Assembly: GCA_009746045.1 (NCBI GenBank)
Contig: RPFO01001598.1
Location: 442,501 to 506,500, forward strand
DNA: 64,000 nucleotides
Direction of reading: 5' to 3'
Source of the DNA: Mesostigma viride
Taxonomy: Eukaryota; Streptophyta; Mesostigmatophyceae; Mesostigmatales; Mesostigmataceae
The notes beneath the pieces are model-generated. The model ran no database searches. It was not told the origin of the DNA and was given only the letters and a program-made list of their open reading frames with translations. How positions within the stretch are numbered: the stretch's first letter is position 1; each line of letters begins with the position of its first letter. Below are positions 25,601-37,800 of this stretch, in pieces. The translations under genes were made by a program, and so were the position numbers.

Positions 25601-28600
25601 TGTGAGTGCAGCCGGCCCCTTGCGTGCATGGTGTATGTACATGTGTGTGCAGCCGCCCCTTCCGTGCATGGTGTGTGTACGTGTGTGTGCATGCAGCCGG
25701 CCCCTTGCGTGCATGGTGTATGTACACGTGAGTGCAGCCGGCCCTTGCGTGCGCGGTGTGTGTAAGTGTGCGTGCAGTCGCTCCTTGCGTGCATGGTGTG
25801 TGTACGTGTGTGTGCAGCCGCCCCTTGAGTGCGCGGTGTGTGTAAGTGTGCCTGCAGTCGCTCCTTGCGTGCATGGTGTGTGTACATGTGTGTGCAGCCG
25901 CCCCTTCCGTGCATGGTGTGTGTACGTGTGTGTGCAGCTGGCCCTTGCGTGCGCGGTGTATGTACGTTTGTGTGCAGCCATCCCTTCCGTGCATGGTTAG
26001 TGTACATGTGTGTGCAGCCGCCCCTTGCGTGCATGGTGTATGTACATGTGTGTGCAGTCGACCCGTGCGTGCGCAGTGGATGTACGTGTGTGGGTAGCCG
26101 TCCCTTGCGTGCGCGGTGGATCTACGTGCGCGGTGTATGTACATGTGTGTGCAGCCGCCCCTTGCGTGCATGGTGTGTGTACATGTGAGTGCAGCCGGCC
26201 CTTGCGTGCGCGGTGTATGTACGTGTGAGTGCAGTCGCTCCTTGCGTGCGCGGTGTGTGTGTAAGTGTGCGTGCACTCGCCCCTTGCGTGCATGGTGTAT
26301 GTACACGTGTGTGCAGCCGCCCCTTGCGTGCATGGTGTATGTACATGTGAGTGCAGCCGGCCCCTTGCGTGCGCGGTGGATGTACATGTGTGTGCAGCCG
26401 CCCCTTGCGTGCGCGGTGTGTGTACGTGTGTGTGCAGTTGCCCCTTGCGTGCGCGGTGGATGTACGTGTGTGTGCAGCCGCCCCTTGCGTGCGCGGTGTA
26501 TGTACGTGTGTGTGCAGCCGGCCCTTGCGTGCATGGTGTATGTACATGTGTGTGCAGTCGCCCCGTGCGTGCGCAGTGGATGTACGTGTGTGGGTAGCCG
26601 TCCCTTGCGTGCGCGGTGGATCTACGTGCGCGGTGTGTGTACGTGTGAGTGCAGCCGGCCCCTTGCGTGCATGGTGTATGTACATGTGTGTGCAGCCGCC
26701 CCTTCCGTGCATGGTGTGTGTACGTGTGTGTGCATGCAGCCGGCCCCTTGCGTGCATGGTGTATGTACATGTGTGTGCATGCCGGCCCTTGCGTGCATGG
26801 TGTGTGTACGTGTGTGTGCAGCCGCCCCTTGCGTGCGCGGTGGATGTACGTGTGTGTGCAGCCGCCCCTTGCGTGCATGGTGTGTGTACGTGTGTGTGCA
26901 GTTGCCCCTTGCGTGCATGGTGTGTGTACGTGTGTGTGCAGCCGCCCCTTGCGTGCGCGGTGTATGTACGTGTGTGTGCAGTCGCTCCTTGCGTGCATGG
27001 TGTGTGTACGGGTGTGTGCATGCCGGCCCTTGCGTGCATGGTGTGTGTACGTGTGTGTGCAGCCGCCCCTTGCGTGCGCGGTGGATGTACGTGTGTGTGC
27101 AGCCGCCCCTTGCGTGCATGGTGTATGTACACGTGTGTGCAGCCGCCCCTTGCGTGCATGGTGTATGTACATGTGAGTGCAGCCGGCCCCTTGCGTGCGC
27201 GGTGGATGTACATGTGTGTGCAGCCGCCCCTTGCGTGCGCGGTGTGTGTACGTGTGTGTGCAGTTGCCCCTTGCGTGCGCGGTGGATGTACGTGTGTGTG
27301 CAGCCGCCCCTTGCGTGCGCGGTGTATGTACGTGTGTGTGCAGCCGGCCCTTGCGTGCATGGTGTATGTACATGTGTGTGCAGTCGCCCCGTGCGTGCGC
27401 AGTGGATGTACGTGTGTGGGTAGCCGTCCCTTGCGTGCGCGGTGGATCTACGTGCGCGGTGTGTGTACGTGTGAGTGCAGCCGGCCCTTGCGTACGCGGT
27501 GTATGTACGTGTGTGTGCACTCGCCCCTTGCGTGCGCGGTGGATGTACGTGTGTGCGCACTCGCCCCTTGCGTGCATGGTGTATGTACACGTGAGTGCAG
27601 CCGGCCCTTGCGTGCGCGGTGTGTGTAAGTGTGCGTGCAGTCGCTCCTTGCGTGCATGGTGTGTGTACGTGTGTGTGCAGCCGCCCCTTGAGTGCGCGGT
27701 GTGTGTAAGTGTGCCTGCAGTCGCTCCTTGCGTGCATGGTGTGTGTACATGTGTGTGCAGCCGCCCCTTCCGTGCATGGTGTGTGTACGTGTGTGTGCAG
27801 CTGGCCCTTGCGTGCGCGGTGTATGTACGTTTGTGTGCAGCCGTCCCTTCCGTGCATGGTTAGTGTACATGTGTGTGCAGCCGCCCCTTGCGTGCATGGT
27901 GTATGTACATGTGAGTGCAGCCGGCCCTTGCGTACGCGGTGTATGTACGTGTGTGTGCACTCGCCCCTTGCGTGCGCGGTGGATGTACGTGTGTGCGCAC
28001 TCGCCCCTTGCGTGCATGGTGTATGTACACGTGAGTGCAGCCGGCCCTTGCGTGCGCGGTGTGTGTAAGTGTGCGTGCAGTCGCTCCTTGCGTGCATGGT
28101 GTGTGTACGTGTGTGTGCAGCCGCCCCTTGCGTGCGCGGTGGATGTACGTGTGTGTGCAGCCGCCCCTTGCGTGCGCGGTGGATGTACGTGTGTGTGCAC
28201 TCGCCCCTTGCGTGCGCGGTGGATGTACGTGTGTGTGCACTCGCCCCTTGCGTGCGCGGTGGATGTACGTGTGTGCAGGCGTCCCTTGCGTGCGTGGTGT
28301 ATGTACATGTGAGTGCCGTCGCCCCAAGCGTGCATGGTGTGTGTACGTGTGTGTGCAGGCGTCCCTTGCGTGCGTGGTGTGTGTACATGTGAGTGCAGCC
28401 GGCCCTTGCGTGCGCGGTGTATGTACGTGTGTGTGCAGCCGCCCCTTGCGTGCATGGTGTGTTTACGTGTGTGTGCAGCCGCCCCTTGCGTGCGCGGTGT
28501 ATGTACGTGTGTGTGCCGTCGCCCCAAGCGTGCATGGTGTGTGTACGTGTGTGTGCAGTTGCCCCTTGCGTGCGCGGTGGATGTACGTGTGTGTGCACTT

Positions 28601-31600
28601 GCCCCTTGCGTGCGCGGTGTGTGTGTAAGTGTGCGTGCACTCGCCCCTTGCGTGCATGGTGTATGTACACGTGTGTGCAGCCGCCCCTTGCGTGCATGGT
28701 GTATGTACATGTGAGTGCAGCCGGCCCCTTGCGTGCGCGGTGGATGTACATGTGTGTGCAGCCGCCCCTTGCGTGCGCGGTGGGTGTACGTGTGTGTGCA
28801 GTTGCCCCTTGCGTGCATGGTGTATGTACATGTGAGTGCAGCCGGCCCCTTGCGTGCGCGGTGGATGTACGTGTGTGTGCAGCCGCCCCTTGCGTGCGCG
28901 GTGTATGTACGTGTGTGTGCACTCGCCCCTTGCGTGCGCGGTGGATGTACATGTGTGTGCAGCCGCCCCTTCCGTGCATGGTGTGTGTACGTGTGTGTGC
29001 AGGCGTCCCTTGCGTGCGTGGTGTATGTACGTGTGTGTGCAGTTGCCCCTTGCGTGCGCGATGGATGTACGTGTGTGTGCATGCCGGCCCTTGCGTGCAT
29101 GGTGGATGTACATGTGAGTGCAGCCGGCCCTTGCGTGCGCGGTGGATGTACGTGTGTGTGCAGCCGCCCCTTGCGTGCATGGTGTGTGTACGTGTGTGTG
29201 CAGCCGGCCCCTTGCGTGCATGGTGTATGTACATGTGTGTGCATGCCGGCCCTTGCGTGCATGGTGTGTGTACGTGTGTGTGCAGCCGCCCCTTGCGTGC
29301 GCGGTGGATGTACGTGTGTGTGCATGCCGGCCCTTGCGTGCATGGTGTGTGTACGTGGGTGTGCAGCCGCCCCTTGCGTGCGCGAGTATGTACATGTGAG
29401 TGCAGCCGACCCTTGCGTGCGCGGTGGATGTACATGTGTGGGCAGTTGCCCCTTGCGTGCGCGGTGTATGTACATGTGTGTGCAGCCGCCCCTTGCGTGC
29501 ATGGTGTATGTACATGTGTGTGCAGTCGACCCGTGCGTGCGCAGTGGATGTACGTGTGTGGGTAGCCGTCCCTTGCGTGCGCGGTGGATCTACGTGCGCG
29601 GTGTATGTACATGTGTGTGCAGCCGCCCCTTGCGTGCATGGTGTGTGTACATGTGAGTGCAGCCGGCCCTTGCGTGCGCGGTGTATGTACGTGTGAGTGC
29701 AGTCGCTCCTTGCGTGCGCGGTGTGTGTGTAAGTGTGCGTGCACTCGCCCCTTGCGTGCATGGTGTATGTACACGTGTGTGCAGCCGCCCCTTGCGTGCA
29801 TGGTGTATGTACATGTGAGTGCAGCCGGCCCCTTGCGTGCGCGGTGGATGTACATGTGTGTGCAGCCGCCCCTTGCGTGCTCGGTGTGTGTACGTGTGTG
29901 TGCAGTTGCCCCTTGCGTGCGCGGTGGACGTACGTGTGTGTGCAGCCGCCCCTTGCGTGCGCGGTGTATGTACGTGTGTGTGCAGCCGGCCCTTGCGTGC
30001 ATGGTGTATGTACATGTGTGTGCAGTCGCCCCGTGCGTGCGCAGTGGATGTACGTGTGTGGGTAGCCGTCCCTTGCGTGCGCGGTGGATCTACGTGCGCG
30101 GTGTGTGTACGTGTGAGTGCAGCCGGCCCCTTGCGTGCATGGTGTATGTACATGTGTGTGCAGCCGCCCCTTCCGTGCATGGTGTGTGTACGTGTGTGTG
30201 CATGCAGCCGGCCCCTTGCGTGCATGGTGTATGTACATGTGTGTGCATGCCGGCCCTTGCGTGCATGGTGTGTGTACGTGTGTGTGCAGCCGCCCCTTGC
30301 GTGCGCGGTGGATGTACGTGTGTGTGCAGCCGCCCCTTGCGTGCATGGTGTGTGTACGTGTGTGTGCAGCCGCCCCTGGCGTGCGCGGTGTATGTACGTG
30401 TGTGTGCATGCCGGCCCTTGCGTGCATGGTGTGTGTACGTGTGTGTGCAGCCGCCCCTTGCGTGCGCGGTGTATGTACATGTGAGTGCCGTCGCCCCTTG
30501 CGTGCATGGTGTATGTACGTGTGTGTGCAGTTGCCCCTTGCGTGCGCGGTGTATGTACATGTGAGTGCAGCCGGCCCCTTGCGTGCGCGGTGTGTGTACG
30601 TGTGTGTGCAGTTGCCCCTTGCGTGCGCGGTGGATGTACGTGTGTGTGCAGGCGTCCCTTGCGTGCATGGTGGATGTACGTGTGTGTGCAGGCGTCCCTT
30701 GCGTGCGCGGTGTGTGTGTAAGTGTGCGTGCACTCGCCCCTTGCGTGCATGGTGTATGTACACGTGTGTGCAGCCGCCCCTTGCGTGCATGGTGTATGTA
30801 CATGTGTGTGCAGCCGCCCCTTCCGTGCATGGTGTGTGTACGTGTGTGTGCAGCCGCCCCTTGCGTGCGCGGTGTATGTACATGTGAGTGCAGCCGGCCC
30901 CTTGCGTGCATGGTGTATGTACATGTGCGTGCACTCGCCCCTTGCGTGCATGGTGTATGTACACGTGTGTGCAGCCGCCCCTTGCGTGCATGGTGTATGT
31001 ACATGTGTGTGCATGCCGGCCCTTGCGTGCATGGTGTATGTACACGTGTGTGCAGCCGCCCCTTGCGTGCATGGTGTATGTACATGTGTGTGCAGCCGCC
31101 CCTTCCGTGCTTGGTGTGTGTACGTGTGTGTGCAGCCGCCCCTTGCGTGCGCGGTGTATGTACATGTGAGTGCAGCCGGCCCCTTGCGTGCATGGTGTAT
31201 GTACATGTGTGTGCAGCCGCCCCTTCCGTGCATGGTGTGTGTACGTGTGTGTGCAGCCGCCCCTTGCGTGCGCGGTGTATGTACGTGTGTGTGCATGCCG
31301 GCCCTTGCGTGCATGGTGTGTGTACGTGGGTGTGCAGCCGCCCCTTGCGTGCGCGAGTATGTACATGTGAGTGCAGCCGACCCTTGCGTGCGCGGTGGAT
31401 GTACATGTGTGGGCAGTTGCCCCTTGCGTGCGCGGTGTATGTACATGTGTGTGCAGCCGCCCCTTGCGTGCATGGTGTATGTACATGTGTGTGCAGTCGA
31501 CCCGTGCGTGCGCAGTGGATGTACGTGTGTGGGTAGCCGTCCCTTGCGTGCGCGGTGGATCTACGTGCGCGGTGTATGTACATGTGTGTGCAGCCGCCCC

Positions 31601-31631
31601 TTGCGTGCATGGTGTGTGTACATGTGAGTGC
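19633..31631. repeat. 40-bp satellite array, block 1
   Basis: About 300 tandem monomers of roughly 40 bp (37-44). The core is CTTGCGTGC, then GCGGTG, ATGGTG or GTGGTG, then TATGTAC, GATGTAC or TGTGTAC, then a TG-rich spacer, then a variable GCAGCCGCCCC-type head. Diagnostic variants (GATCTACGTGCGCGG; GGTTAGTGTAC; CCGTCGCCCCAAG) recur at long intervals and reveal higher-order repeats. The segment from about 21000 to 25150 repeats at 27480-31631 (offset about 6.48 kb). The consensus lacks TTA, CTA and TCA, so all three minus frames stay open for kilobases; a 2364-codon frame here is not evidence of a gene. Confidence 0.97.
31627..31631 (+). repeat. Target-site duplication AGTGC, left
   Basis: AGTGC at 31627-31631 and again at 40135-40139, directly outside the two LTRs. 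Removing the element restores a normal satellite monomer (ACATGTGAGTGCAGCCGG), which proves insertion into pre-existing satellite. Confidence 0.9.
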
Positions 31632-32086
31632 AGTTAGATGAGATGCTTAGGCTGACACACGGATTTCCGGCCTGCGCGCCGCGTATTGCCTACCGCGGCT
31701 GAGCGGGACACCTCAGTACAGTACGGCAGGGTGTACGGTACTGAGGTGTCATGTGGACCGATGTGCGGTTAGTGCCAGACTGTTCCTAGGTGCTAGCTCG
31801 ACCCGCCAGGTCCGGTGTAGCCGGGCCTGACGGGCCGAGTCTTAGCTGGATGCTAGTGACGTGGTCGCATGGCATTGCAGTGTACACTTGTCCACTGGTC
31901 GTGTGCTGCAGGTAGCACCGCCATAGGCATATAGGCGTAGCACTGGGGAGTGCCACAGCACCCGAGTCTGCCCAGTTCCATTCTGAGCCCTCAGCTTTCA
32001 TCTCTCTCTCATTGTATTATTGTAATACAATCATCATTCGCTCTCAGCTTTCGCAGTTGTTCGTCGTCCCTAGTCTCCATCCAACT
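31632..32086 (+). repeat. 5' LTR, 455 bp
   Basis: Ends are AGTTAGATG...CATCCAACT, imperfect inverted termini (8 of 9) instead of TG...CA. It contains a 13-bp perfect inverted repeat, GACACCTCAGTAC (31707-31719) with GTACTGAGGTGTC (31738-31750), and a 9-bp hairpin ATTGTATTA-TTG-TAATACAAT (32011-32031). Both hairpins recur in the other LTRs. Confidence 0.93.
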
Positions 32087-32104
32087 TGGACTGAAAAGTT
32101 CGAT
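32087..32104 (+). promoter_or_regulatory. Putative primer-binding site
   Basis: TGGACTGAAAAGTTCGAT begins at the first base after the LTR; TGG is complementary to the CCA end of a tRNA. I cannot identify the tRNA without a search. Confidence 0.55.
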
Positions 32105-32129
32105 ATTTTTTTTAAGCAAAAAAAAAGAT

Positions 32130-34249
32130 ATGGCGTCCAACAACGGCAACAACGGCAACAACAACAAGGGGAAGGCGCCTGCCAGGCGCACCTCACCCCG
32201 CCTTTCGCCGGAGGGCACGCCCTCCACCACCGATGCGAGGGTGACGCCCAACGTCCCTTCCGCACGGTGGTCGCTGACCAACCCAGGCGTCGGGGCCCGC
32301 AGGTGGGGCCCGGCGCCCGGGGGATGGCGAGCGGGCGGCCGTTTGCCACTGGCGGTTTGTCCGCCATGGCACCTGGGGGGCAGGTCCCCCGGGCACGACG
32401 TTCACCCGTCGCAGGTGACGGGGGTCGTGAGCGGAGTGATTCCTCCGAGGAGGATGGCGAGGTGCCGCCTGCGAGGCCTCGGCCTTCGCTTGAGCTTTCG
32501 TCGCAGACACCTGCGACGTCTGGCAACCTTTCCGTGGGCCGACAGATGGCCACCATGGACATTGACCGGTATGGGGAACATGTTCCGCCCCCGGTCATGT
32601 TCGGGCGCCCACCCCATTTTCTCCCCCTTGGGGAGGACGACATCCCGGCGTTCATTGCGGTGAACGGCCGGATCTTGCTCGATCGTTTTCAGTTGCTTCC
32701 AGATGAGCAGATACACGCGATAGAGGTTCATCGGGTGCACTCGCTGATCGAGGGGCGTCTTAGGATGCAGCTCCCACTGGTTCAGGTGGCGGTTTGGCTG
32801 TACTGTTTCGCCAATCGGCCGCGGCACAACCCCGGCACTGTTGATCAGTGGGCGTCCAGGCAGCGCCAGAGAGAGGCGCTGCGCGTGGTCTCCAGACCAG
32901 AGATCGCGCTGACTCCGTTGCCAGCGTGGCCCCAAGTCACGCCAGTTGGCTGGGGCCCGGATAGGCGTGAGGCGGCTGCGATGCCGCCTGCGACGGGGCG
33001 CGGGGCGGCAGACGCCCCCAACACGCCCATGGGTGGTGAAGCCACCCAGGACCCTCTGGCAGGTCAGAGGGTCCAACCTCAGCCGCAGGCTCCCCCGCCC
33101 CGCGTGGGGGGCCAGGTGGCTGAGGAGGCCACCGGGGTCGCAGGGACCCCGGCGGCGACACAAGCGCCCGGGGTCGCAGGGACCCCGGCAGCGACGCCGG
33201 CGCCTCCGGCGCTGGCGGGGGATGCAGCCCCCATGGAGGGTGTCACGGGCACCTCCAGCGGCTCTGGGGGGCAGGCCCCCTCTAGTCGCAACAAGGACAA
33301 GTCCCTGGCAGGGCCGGAGGGGCCCCAGGGTCCCACCGCAGCTGGGCAGCAACCAGCACTGCTGGAGGGCGACCTGCAAGGTCGCGACTTCATCACCCTG
33401 GTGATGAGGCCGTGTGGCGTGCCATACAGACAGCCACAGCCTCCTTCCGTGGGCTGGCCGACAGGAGCCAGCAGATGCATCGCGGAGGCGGGCAGCCTGG
33501 TGTGTGCAATCATCACGCACATCCTGGGCCTGCCCAACCTCCAAGAGGGCACACGCAGGGTGTGCGACGACCTGCTGCCTGCCCTGCAGGCTCTCCTCTC
33601 AGGGAGGAGGGTGCAGGGCAGCAGGGTGCGTCTGGTGCGTTTGCTGGAGCTCCTACACAACGCCATCCTGAGAGGGGCGGGTAGGTGGCTAACTCTGCCT
33701 ACCTGGTTGCATCACAATCTTACTAACCCTACTGACGATGACGTGTCCCTCTCTCCCACCTTCCATGATTGGGAGGAGGCCCGCAGCAGGAGGCGGGAAG
33801 TGACACACACTCACACCCCCAACCAGCCCACCCCTATGTTGTCTAACCCTCCTACACAGCCCATGTTTGCCCATCCTGCTCAGCTCACTCAAGTAGCACT
33901 TCCCTCTCAGCAGGTCTCTCCTGTGAATGCTGCAGCAGCAACACCATCTTCTCCCTCTCCCCCTGCATCCCCCTCTAGGTTGCCCACTTACAATGAAAAC
34001 CGTCCTGTGGATAGGATTAATGTCAGGGGGCTGCCTGAGGGGTATACTAGGGAGCAGGGGAATCATGCACTTCTCTCTCTGCAGCTGGCTAGGGAGGAAC
34101 TGAATGTCAAGAATTGGTTTGGATCTCTCATGCAGGGGGATTTTACCATCAGTCCTCTTCTCAGATTCAGAATCTCATTCTTGTCTTCCAGCGTAGGTAT
34201 CCCAAGTGGCAGGACACGCAGGCTAGGGCAGTTTGGGAGGCTTTCATGA
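32130..34249 (+). CDS. gag: Retrotransposon Gag, N-terminal part, two frame breaks
   Basis: ATG at 32130 begins MASNNGNNGNNNKGKAP. This frame is lost after the CCC run at 32255-32257, and the following sequence is open in the next frame down to 34249. The second copy (minus strand, 52250-52130) has four Cs at that point and reads through, so one base is missing here. The N-terminal half is Pro/Ala/Gly-rich and probably disordered. It includes PAFIAVNGRILLDRFQLLP and repeated GVAGTPAAT. A capsid-like part begins near 33990 (GLPEGYTREQGNHALLSLQL) and continues in the downstream frame after a G5 run at 34135-34139. Either a -1 slip or a lost G joins Gag to Pol; because the junction falls inside the capsid domain I favour a lost base. 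Confidence 0.75.
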
Positions 34250-34803
34250 AGGAGCTAACTGACCTCCTCTCCACCCCCTCATCTGTGGACATCTATGGGG
34301 CATTCAGGTGGGTAGAGGAATACAGGGTCACATCAGTGGACTATGTGGCTGAGACAAAGAAATATGAGCTAGCCATCAAAGCACGTCCTGATGTCCAGCA
34401 GCTAGATCACAAGTTCTTGCTGCGTTCCTTCCTTGAGAAACTCAAACTTGACAAAAACACCTACGCTATGCTTGCAACAGGAATGGCAAAGTACTGGGAG
34501 GACATGAAGGAGGCATTGGATTATATCAAGCTGGCCTTGGCTCCCCTTAGCCAGGGGGCCATGGGCACCTCTGTAAAGAGGGTCAGGGGGGAAGAGAGGG
34601 AGGAGGAGGATAGGGAGAGGGAAGACAGGAGCAAGAGACCTGTCACTATGGCAGAAGTCAAGTCCCTGCTGGGACAAATGTTTAAGGGCAAGGGCAAGGG
34701 CAAGGGCAAGGGCAAGGGCAAGGGCAGGGGCTGGGGCAAGGGCAAGGGTAAGGGGCAGTCTCCCTCCAAGGGGGGCAGCTCCAGCAACAACAACAACAAC
34801 AGT

Positions 34804-34851
<48 letters not shown>

Positions 34852-37800
34852 AACAACAACAACAACAAGAAGCAGGACAAGGAGGACAAGTCTTCTCAGC
34901 GGTGCACCCGCTGTGGCATGAAGTACCACCTGCGGCCCACCTGCCGCAAGAACGTGGACGAGCTGGGGCATTTGGACGTCCTGTGCCACAAGTGCCACGG
35001 GCCGCCCCACGGTGACCCCAAGGACTGCAAGCGGCCTCCTTACGGCAAGAAGTGTGAGTCTCCCTCTCATGCTGGCTTGAGTGTGCCTGCTTCACCTTCT
35101 TCTTCTGCATGCCCCACTGTCAGAGCAGTGAGCAGTTCTGGAAAGGTGCTACAGCTGGTTTCAGAAGATTATGTCTCTAAACCAACCTTCACATCTATGG
35201 TTCCCAAGGTGTGCAGAGTGTCCCCAGCAGAGGATGCTCAGATCAGTTTTCAGGAGCTTGCTTTGCAGTTGCATTTCCTTTATGGGCATGAAGTGAGTGC
35301 AGAGGTGGTGGCAGCAGCAATAGGGGGGGCAGCACTCAGACGTGCATGCCAGGTGGTCAGATCCCACTGCCAGCATTGTCAGTTCAATGCACCCAAACCC
35401 CCTAAGTGGCATGTAGCTACCCCACCTAAGAGCAAGGGCAGGGTGGTAGGAGATGTCTTTCATATCAAAGGACAATCTTACTTGGCACTTAAAGATGCAT
35501 GGTCAAGGTACACAACCATTGAACCATTACCTGGAATGGACAAGACACAGTTGCTCAGGGCTCTCTTGATTGCTCAGGCCAGGTACTACCCTGTGGAGGC
35601 ATTGTTACTGGATCAGCAGTTCACATGTCTTGCCAATGAACCAGGGTGTGAGGCTATTGATCTGGCTGGGCTAGAAGATCATGAGAGGCAAGGCATTATT
35701 GAAAGGGCCATCAGGTCCATTAAAACCCTTGTAGCCAAAGAAGATGGCAATCTGCTGGCTGACAGTGGGTCCTATGCTGACAGAGCTCTGTGGTCCACCA
35801 GGTTGTGCCAAGTCCTCAACAGGAGGCCACTCATGAAAACCCCACAAGGGGTGGTCATTACACCAGATGGATTGCATGCAGGCATTTATCCACCTGAGGT
35901 ACTAGCCCTCTACAACGCACAGCGAGCACAGACAGCTAGCAGGTTAGCTGTCAAGGATGCAAAGCATCCACGTCCCACCTTCAGAGAAGGGGATCAGGTC
36001 CTATTCTACAAGGAGTCGGGACTAGGCAAGGTGGGTACCTGGCATGGGCCAGCCACCATCCTAAAGTTTAACACCACTGGCAGGACAGTGTTAGTTAAAC
36101 ACAATGACACGGGAAAAATTCACAGGTGTTCACCTCACAGGATGAAATTGTATTTTCCAACTGTGTCAGACGTGGCAGAGGAGGAAGAGCTGTTGGCCGA
36201 CAGCCCTGTACAGTTGCCTGGCATCCCAGCGTTGCCCAGTGAGTGGTTGTTTGGAACACCCACTGGTGAGTGTGAGAGCCACACCCACTGTGACACCCAG
36301 GTCACCCTTGATGATTGCAGGCAGTCACTGCAGGATTGGCCCCCTGCAGCAGAGGGTCACATTGGCAAAACAGGTGATCAGCAACCTATCACCTCTACAA
36401 GTGTGAACATAGCTCAGCCACTAGCTGCACCTTCCAAACGCAGCCTAGCAGACGCTGTTCGCATTTTACAAGCAGCTCATAGAGCCAAAGCTCAAACTGC
36501 TGCAGGATCAGCTAAGGTGGGGAAGGTTGGGCAGAATGACAATAGCCCATTTATGGTTGCAGTGGACACACAAGCCCAGGTCAGCATTATCAGTGCCCTG
36601 GCTGTGCCCCATTTGCCTTTGGAACCTTCACCCTGGCACCATGTGGCTGATTTCTCAGGGCAGTCATCCCTCAAGGTATTAGGTCAGGTCATGTTGACTA
36701 TACTCGGTATCCCCACTCCTTTTCAGGTCTTGGAAGGTTATAAAGGGAATGCTTTGTTGGGGGATCCTTTTCTCTGTTACCCTGGTGTCCTCATATCCAG
36801 TGATAGACTATCCATCCAGGACATGGGTGGTGTTGATCTGAATCATTTCAAAATTTCTCTTGAAAAACTTCTTAACACCAACATTGCTTCTGTAAAATTT
36901 GCTACACCCAAGTATGCCCCAGGGCAAGAACCCTGTGTGGCAGACCTGGTTCACAACCAAAAACTTCATCCCAACTCATTTGGATTGGGCAAGCATGATG
37001 TGGCTAAAATGTCTCCTCTTTCTTATGAACAGATAGAGCAAGACTGTCGCACACACATAGGATTCCTAAAATGGGTGGAGGCCTTTAACAAGGCCAGGGA
37101 AGAATGGGTAGTGCCAGATCCTCTTAGTCCTTCTCATACTCCCCCTGTCACACCTATTGACAAAAAGCCTGCAGGGTGCAAGCACTTGCGCCTGAAGTTT
37201 GTGTGTAAACATAAGCCAGCAGCAGATGGGTCAGTCATCTTTCATGCTAGACCTTGTGTGACAGAGTTCAAGGGCACCACTGATCTGACAGAGGCAGAGT
37301 TGTACACGCCAGGCATTCAGCAAACATCCCTAAAAATCTTGCTGTCTGTCTTTGTGGGTCATCTCAATGATGGGGATGACTATATCTGTAAGGCTACAGA
37401 CATTAAAAGGGCTTTCCTGAAAGGCTCACCTGAGATAGCACAACAAGTGTGGCATGGTCAGGTGTACGTAGTCTCCACTCCCAGAGTTTGGGCAAAACAC
37501 ATCCCTCAGCAGTACCTGAAAGCTAACATAGGTGTTGAAGGGCTGCAATCAGCTCCTCGCATTTTCAGGATGTCAGCTCAGGCTGTGTTTGAAAAGTTAG
37601 GGGCTAGATATGATGACATAGACCCTTGCTTCTTTGTGGTCCCACACCCTCATGGCATTCTCACCTTTGTGTGGCATGGGGATGATCAGCTGATTGCTGG
37701 GCCAAGGCGTGCTGTGGATGATTTTATTCAACAAGTGTCACAGCATTTTGAGATTGGCAAGCAAGTAGAGCTGGGCACCACTGCCATAAAATTTTGTGGC

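Noticed and set aside
19440..26534. 2364-codon open frame on the minus strand (His/Thr/Arg-rich, HARKGRLHTHVHTP repeats) and many other long ORFs over the satellite
   Set aside because: The 40-bp consensus lacks TTA, CTA and TCA on the plus strand, so all three minus frames are automatically stop-free. 40 is not a multiple of 3, so the same DNA is read in three frames, and monomer length changes are not held to multiples of 3. No sign of coding constraint.
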